This document shows, in pieces, positions 59,314 to 64,000 of a stretch of DNA of 64,000 nucleotides. The notes under the pieces are model-generated. The model made no database searches. It saw only the letters and a list, made by a program, of their open reading frames with translations, and was not told where the DNA came from. Location of the stretch: positions 23,479,105-23,543,104 of the forward strand of contig OZ020523.1 of assembly GCA_963971425.1 (NCBI GenBank), written 5' to 3'. The stretch's first letter is position 1. Every line of letters begins with the position of its first letter. A program made the position numbers and the translations under genes. This DNA is from Bryoerythrophyllum caledonicum. Its lineage: Eukaryota; Streptophyta; Bryopsida; Pottiales; Pottiaceae.

Positions 59314-60381
59314 CCCAGAAGCACACAACAATAGAATGCATACCGCTACACAGACATGCCACATCTGAGATCAATCCACCTACAACGTCTCGACAAGCTA
59401 GAAAGGAAAGCAAACACTGCATAAAACACTTGGTCGGAGCCTTTCCCTGAAGAAATAGCATGTTCACATAACCAAAACTTTATAAGCAGAAAAACTGGAA
59501 CAACATTCTTCTGCTTCTCAATCCCGCAGCTACTCTAGGATAATGACACGATTGCCACCAGACAGCTATGGTTCCACTATCCAGAGCATCCTCCTGCCAC
59601 ACACCACAAATACAAGACGTCAGGCAGTGTATATACAAAGAAGAAGATATATATGACCATTGTAGCCAACTGGAACACTCAGAGTTGACCAACATGAATC
59701 ATTTCTAAGCTTCAACTTGACGTGACCTTTCAAACCTCTGAAGACTTCCTATATGAATTAAACCTGCTCCATGTTGTAGGTCCAACTCTCTTAATTCCAT
59801 TGATACACAATTCAACCCATTCATTATAGGTTTAATAACTTATGGCAATGGACGCTTAGTACTACATGCCAGTGAAATCCTACAATTTCAAATCCAACAA
59901 CAATCTTTCACGAGAAACAAACAAGTCACCATGTCACAGTTGACCTGAACCCTAAACATGAGGGCTTTCACAAAGAGGGAGCAGTACAGAACGAAGCTTT
60001 GATGTAACTTCCGCTGAATAATCGAAGCTACTTGACTTACTAAAAGCAAGAAAACCTAAAACAAAATTTGCATACACCAATGACAGTATCAACACTACCG
60101 TTAATAGTTTCTATTGCACTCAACTGAATTGATAGATGTTACTAATTAACATCCCACTCTCGCAGTCATATTCAGACCATACACCTGCTGGAAATATTTT
60201 AGACCCAAGACTTTCCAGTCAAGCTCAAACCCTAATGCCAATTCGCTTTCATGATTTTGTGAAATCAAGCCGCAAATGTCAATGTTAAGAACAATGTCCG
60301 CTCACTGGAGATAAGAATCTATGAAGAAAAGTGCACGAGAAGTTCAAATGCAATGCCGTACCATTGAGCGCGGTGGTGGTT

Positions 60382-60786
60382 CTAGGCCTTTTCTCTCCTG
60401 AGCTTGCCGAGCTCCCGGCGCAGAATGGAGCTGCGCTTCACGCGCGCCACCATCACCTTGAACCGGTCGAAGTCCGTCAGGGCAGCCCGCCGCGTGCGCA
60501 CCGCCAGCTTCTTTCCCCACGCGCTGCTCGCCCACTTCTGCTCCACCTGCGCGTCCTCGTACGCCTTCCGCAGCACCTTCTTGGGCGGCGCGCGCGGCAG
60601 CTCCGGGATGGTGATGTCCGTCAGCGACAGCCGCTTGAAGTTGATCTGCGTCCGCACCATGTCGGGCGAGTCCACCAGCGCGCGGTTCTGGTCGATGACG
60701 TCCACGATCACCACCAGCTTCCCATACTCGGGCCCATAGTTGACGAGCGCCACCCGCCCAATCTCCACAAAGCGCCGGAACACCAT
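60382..60786 (-). CDS. RPL14: Large-subunit ribosomal protein eL14
   Basis: A 134-residue protein, the same length as plant eL14, in one exon. It matches the family along its length: N-terminal [20 protein letters not shown] (KOW/SH3-like fold), [22 protein letters not shown]-like [15 protein letters not shown], and the C-terminal helix with [17 protein letters not shown]. It is a structural component of the cytosolic 60S subunit. Most codons end in G or C, unlike the surrounding AT-rich DNA. No intron interrupts it. The start ATG 60786 is followed by [10 protein letters not shown] as expected. A telo-box sits about 115 bp upstream, usual for plant ribosomal protein promoters. Confidence 0.97.
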   Translation of the reverse strand: MVFRRFVEIGRVALVNYGPEYGKLVVIVDVIDQNRALVDSPDMVRTQINFKRLSLTDITIPELPRAPPKKVLRKAYEDAQVEQKWASSAWGKKLAVRTRRAALTDFDRFKVMVARVKRSSILRRELGKLRREKA

Positions 60787-61910
60787 GGCGACTGACTTCC
60801 CTGCAAAACGCTTGCCTGTGGCGCGGGTGTCACTGCGGAGAAGAACAACCTCGTCGCGCTCCTTCCTTCTTCACAAGCCCCAACCTCCCAAAACCCTTCC
60901 TAAACCCTACGTTCATCCATCCTCATCCAAATCCTCAACTTCATCCAATACTTCTTTTTCCAAGACCACCGGCAATAACGGATGAAAACGGAATTTCATC
61001 CACTACTGGGTCTTCCATGGTCATAGTTTTCATTTGAAACTGCCAAGTATCGGAAACACTGTCCTGAATCTTATCTGTTTTTTCTTCACGTTTCACATAT
61101 TTGGCGATTGTATGGAGTCATGTGATTGTGGCGTTTAGGGTTTCGGGTAGCTCAGATCTTGCAATCCTAACTCAGGTTTCGCAACAGGGGGTTGAAATTT
61201 GTTGGCAGTTGTTTGGGATTTTTGAGCTTTGGAGCATGCCCATCAGTCTTTGGTTTGTGGGATCATTTATGCTTGGCTGTTTGAATTGCTGTTGCGGAGT
61301 TCTGTATCTAGGGTTTCCCCAGAGTGAACTCACTTTTGCTGTTTCTCTGTCTTCTGTTTCGTTTTGAAGTCAAAGAAGTATAGAGCCTTACATTTATCAT
61401 CTGGATGGAAGGTTTTCGGTTTCGAGTAGTCTGAAAATTTACTTGTCTCTCCAGGAGAAGCTAATTGCAAGGTGGCAGTAGTTTTCCATTTGTGTGCCCC
61501 TGTCTTTTGAATAGGATTTCTGATATCTAGAGTGTGAGCCTCAGAATGAGGTAGAAGGTTTGGCAATGCTCCTTGGATTATCTGATGTTCACCTTGCTTC
61601 TGAAGGGTTGCTTTTGACTGATAATCTTGTGTGGTGGAAATCGAATGAGCATCCAGAGATTAGGTTTCGAGTTTTTTCTGCACACTGATTGAAGGCATGT
61701 GTAGGTTTGAACGATCCAGGGTGTCTGTGGCTTTGACATTTCTGTGTGTTTGGTTATTATTTCCTGAAATTGGGCAATGTTCCCTGATTTGTGTCTCCGC
61801 TTGTGCTACAGAAGGATTGCGCTTGAGTGGTAGTCACATGCGGGGGATGTGGATGGAAACGAAACTGATGAGCATCTAGAGATTGGGTTTGAGGAGTTCC
61901 GCACACAGCG
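60787..61910. promoter_or_regulatory. Divergent promoter region, eL14 and LIP2
   Basis: The two genes are transcribed away from each other from this 1.1-kb interval. A telo-box (TAAACCCTA, 60901-60909) lies 115 bp upstream of eL14, and TTTAGGGTTT at 61134-61143 faces the LIP2 side. Telo-boxes are common in plant ribosomal-protein and translation-linked promoters. 5' UTR introns are possible but were not resolved. Confidence 0.5.
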
Positions 61911-61913
61911 ATG
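61600..61913 (+). repeat. Duplicated segment upstream of LIP2
   Basis: 61600-61690 and 61805-61913 are related: both contain GAAGG-TTGC, TGGAAA-CGAA, TGAGCATC-AGAGATT-GGTTT and a final GCACAC. The LIP2 ATG lies at the end of the second unit. Confidence 0.65.
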
Positions 61914-62609
61914 GCGGGGTTGCGGAGGCTGGAGGTGTGGAGGATGCGTGGTCTGGTAGACTACACCGACGCGCTGGCACTCCAGCTCCAGCTCGTGGAG
62001 CGCCGGCGGCGCGGGGGCGCGGACGCGCTGCTGTCGCTGCAGCACCCGCCCACGTTCACAGTGGGCAAGCGGCGCACGGTGCACAACCTGCTGGCGTCGC
62101 CACACGAGCTCCACGCGATCGGCGCGGAGCTGCACACGACGGAGCGCGGCGGCGACATCACGTACCACGGGCCAGGGCAGCCCGTGCTGTACCCGATCCT
62201 GGGCCTACGCGAGCTCCGCGTGGGGGTGCGCGCGTACGTCGAGGGCCTGGAGGACGTGATGGTGGAGGTTTGCAAGGCGCACGGCGTGGACGCGCGCGGG
62301 CGCATGGAGAAGGAGACGGGCGTGTGGGTGCAGGGCCTGCGCAAGATTGGGGCCATTGGAGTCAGAGTTTCGTCCGGGAGCATCACCTCGCATGGACTCG
62401 CCTTCAATGTCGATCCTGATCTCGCCCACTTCGACCTCATTGTGCCGTGCGGGATCCGTGACAAAGAGGTCACGTCGCTGCGCAAGGAGGTGTCGCCGGC
62501 TGTGCCGGATGTTGACGAGGTCACCGAGCACCTCATTCAGCGCCTGGCGAATCAGTTCGGATTTGCAACTGTTGTGGACATGGAAACCTCTGAGATTGCT
62601 GTGAGGTGA
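61911..62609 (+). CDS. LIP2: Octanoyltransferase (LipB/LIP2)
   Basis: A 232-residue protein. It moves octanoate from acyl carrier protein to the lipoyl domains of the pyruvate, 2-oxoglutarate and glycine-cleavage complexes, the first step of lipoate assembly; in plants LIP2 works in mitochondria. The family signature RGGDITYHGPGQ is at 79-90, the catalytic lysine in RKIGAIG at 145, HGLAFNV at 161-167 and the catalytic cysteine in VPCGI at 180; the 35-residue Lys-Cys spacing fits E. coli LipB. The N-terminus is short and Arg-containing (MAGLRRLEVWRMRG), so any targeting signal is minimal, as reported for plant LIP2. One exon, very rich in G and C at third positions. It is divergent from eL14. 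Confidence 0.95.
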   Translation: MAGLRRLEVWRMRGLVDYTDALALQLQLVERRRRGGADALLSLQHPPTFTVGKRRTVHNLLASPHELHAIGAELHTTERGGDITYHGPGQPVLYPILGLRELRVGVRAYVEGLEDVMVEVCKAHGVDARGRMEKETGVWVQGLRKIGAIGVRVSSGSITSHGLAFNVDPDLAHFDLIVPCGIRDKEVTSLRKEVSPAVPDVDEVTEHLIQRLANQFGFATVVDMETSEIAVR

Positions 62610-64000
62610 TGATCGGAGAAGTGGAGATTTTGTCTTACAAGCAACCGAGGTTTGTAGTGATGCATCCGCCTTCTTTCGGTGTGGGATGGGAAAAGTAATC
62701 TTACTCTTCGATGCAAGGTTTATATGTTTCTTCTGAAGTTACTGAACTAGTATGTGTAAAAGGTTTTACACAAATGCAAATAACCCTGATTCAACATCAT
62801 TGATTGTCATATTGTAATCCTTTTCATCCTATTCAAACAAGACAGAGCTGACAACATTTTTTTAATATCAAAATTTCAGGTTTATCTATTCAATCTATTG
62901 TTTTTCGACTTTCAAGGATTTTCCTGAGAAAGTTATGGAGTGGGTGAGGAGCTGCAAGGAGGTTATCTGGTTCAGAACTGACTTAAAGTTTTGCTGTGGT
63001 TCAGTTTTGAGTTGAACGAGGAGGATGCAGTTATTGGCACTGAAAGCTACCATAACTTGCCAAAGCTGTGGTCTTCACCCACAGTTCGTCGGCAACTATT
63101 CCTGCTACTCCTGCAACAGGCCGAAGATGCTGAGACTCATGGGCTCATCCGAGTTACCGGTATGTGCGTTTTCATGGCATGTTTTTTGATGCTGAATTCT
63201 TCTTTCCGGGGTCCTCAACATGGTACTTTTGAGAATTCTGCCGCTCATTTTATGTCATGAAGAGTTGATTGTGTAACATTCTTATCTTTTTTAGTCTTTT
63301 GTAACAGCGGCTATCGAAATGTTGGTTTTGCAACCATCAGTTTTGCTTCATCTGATCGAGGGAATTAGATGTGCAAGCATGAGAAGAGGATTGAAGCAAG
63401 GAAGAGGCTCGAGCTAAGATATCAATGGTCTGATCCTCATCTTTCAACTTTCAAGGTCTGTCTTTGATAATGTACGTTGGTTGGGTTTATACATAATTAA
63501 TTCAAAATGGAGGCTCGTTCAAATACAGTTTTACTACATGTGGAATACTGTGGCCACCAACGGCACCTTTTGATGTTTAAGCCTTTAACACCGGGTTGGC
63601 TATGGCACGACCATCAGTCGACGAGAATAGTAGAAAATACTCTCCAAAATCTGATTCACTTGTAGATGATAGTCGCGCCATAGCCAGTACGGAGTTCAAG
63701 GGTTCAGCTGAAAAGAAGTTTCTTCGACTGGGCTCATTCTTCGACATTTTTTCACAATATTATACTTCACGGATTTCATGTGAATTGAGATTCAAAACAT
63801 TCAAAGTAAAAATTGGTCAATAAAGAGTCAAGGGCACTGCCCATGTTTGTCCCTTGATTACCAAGATTCCAAGTAGGCTGAGCGAATTGGGAGACCAGAT
63901 TCACACATTTGAGTCACATAATACGGATCTCAAAACTCAGTGTCGCATGTTCAGATTGGTTGAAGCTAGGTTGACATTCCTACATATTATCCAACGCTTA
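62610..64000. other. LIP2 3' region and unresolved downstream DNA
   Basis: No gene is established. 62991-63161 (plus) could be an exon: it reads ...GTESYHNLPKLWSSPTVRRQ and ends at a plausible donor (ACCG|GTATGT), but I recognise no family and found no matching acceptor. It may belong to a gene continuing beyond the window, or to LIP2 3' UTR. Confidence 0.3.

Larger units (their letters stand above)
53980..60381. other. Repeat-filled, gene-free region
   Basis: No supported gene. It holds a dispersed repeat copy at about 54200-54420, two copies of the 330-bp repeat, a long dispersed repeat copy at 56219-57067 ending TTTAGGGGTTAA, the MITE at 57705, an AT-rich tract at 58350-59060 and telomere-like repeats at 59288. 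The stretch 59320-60380 is probably downstream sequence of the eL14 gene; nothing coding stands out. Confidence 0.45.

Noticed and set aside
60331-60795. 154-codon open frame on the plus strand over eL14
   Set aside because: It is the antisense shadow of the GC-rich eL14 gene and has no family resemblance of its own.
61883-62536. Long open frames of 178 and 191 codons overlapping LIP2 in other frames
   Set aside because: High G/C third positions keep alternative frames open; the products are Arg/Ala/Gly-rich without domains, whereas the LIP2 frame has all catalytic motifs.

Overview
The window is nuclear DNA of a photosynthetic streptophyte, probably an early-diverging one (bryophyte, lycophyte or charophyte grade). 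The clues are a plant ERD6-like sugar transporter split into 18 exons, plant-type eL14, a mitochondrial octanoyltransferase gene, (CCCTAAA)n interstitial repeats, and plant-type MULE and CACTA transposons. The organism call is inference. Gene-bearing islands are separated by AT-rich DNA full of mobile elements.

Layout, left to right. 0.65-1.3 kb: two well-spliced exons of an unrecognised minus-strand gene. 1.95-5.5 kb: a decayed Mutator-like transposase. 6.8-8.0 kb: a 5'-truncated non-LTR element (copy A). 9.9-12.5 kb: an intact tandem pseudokinase-kinase gene, convergent with a complete 488-residue ERD6-like transporter (13.2-17.7 kb, minus). 20.0-35.6 kb: a near-full-length non-LTR retrotransposon (copy B), bounded by a 12-bp target-site duplication and split by a 2,402-bp CACTA element with its own 3-bp duplication. 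38.9-40.0 kb and 51.9-54.0 kb (both minus): two paralogous gene pairs, each a three-helix membrane protein gene followed 9-20 nt later by a gene for a repeated 'TEVxN' domain protein. Between the pairs lie a third truncated element (copy C, 41.1-43.8 kb) and TTAA-bounded MITEs. 60.4-62.6 kb: divergent eL14 and LIP2/LipB genes.

The most unusual object is copy B. Without the CACTA insertion it is about 13.2 kb. It combines three 474-bp 5' monomers that each hold an intron-like segment, an ORF1 with an RRM-like fold and coiled coil, a 2A-like (StopGo) motif near the start of ORF2, an APE endonuclease, reverse transcriptase, a chromodomain-like stretch, an unnamed domain, RNase H, a CCHC knuckle and a second, restriction-like endonuclease. 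Its 3' UTR has hairpins whose stems show compensatory changes between copies A, B and C. The dual endonucleases recall the Dualen/RandI group known from green algae; that placement is inference. The element is dead: frameshifts and stops break both ORFs.

The host genes are ordinary housekeeping or signalling functions (vacuolar sugar transport, translation, lipoylation, kinase signalling). I see no operon-like cooperation among them except the two close-packed gene pairs.
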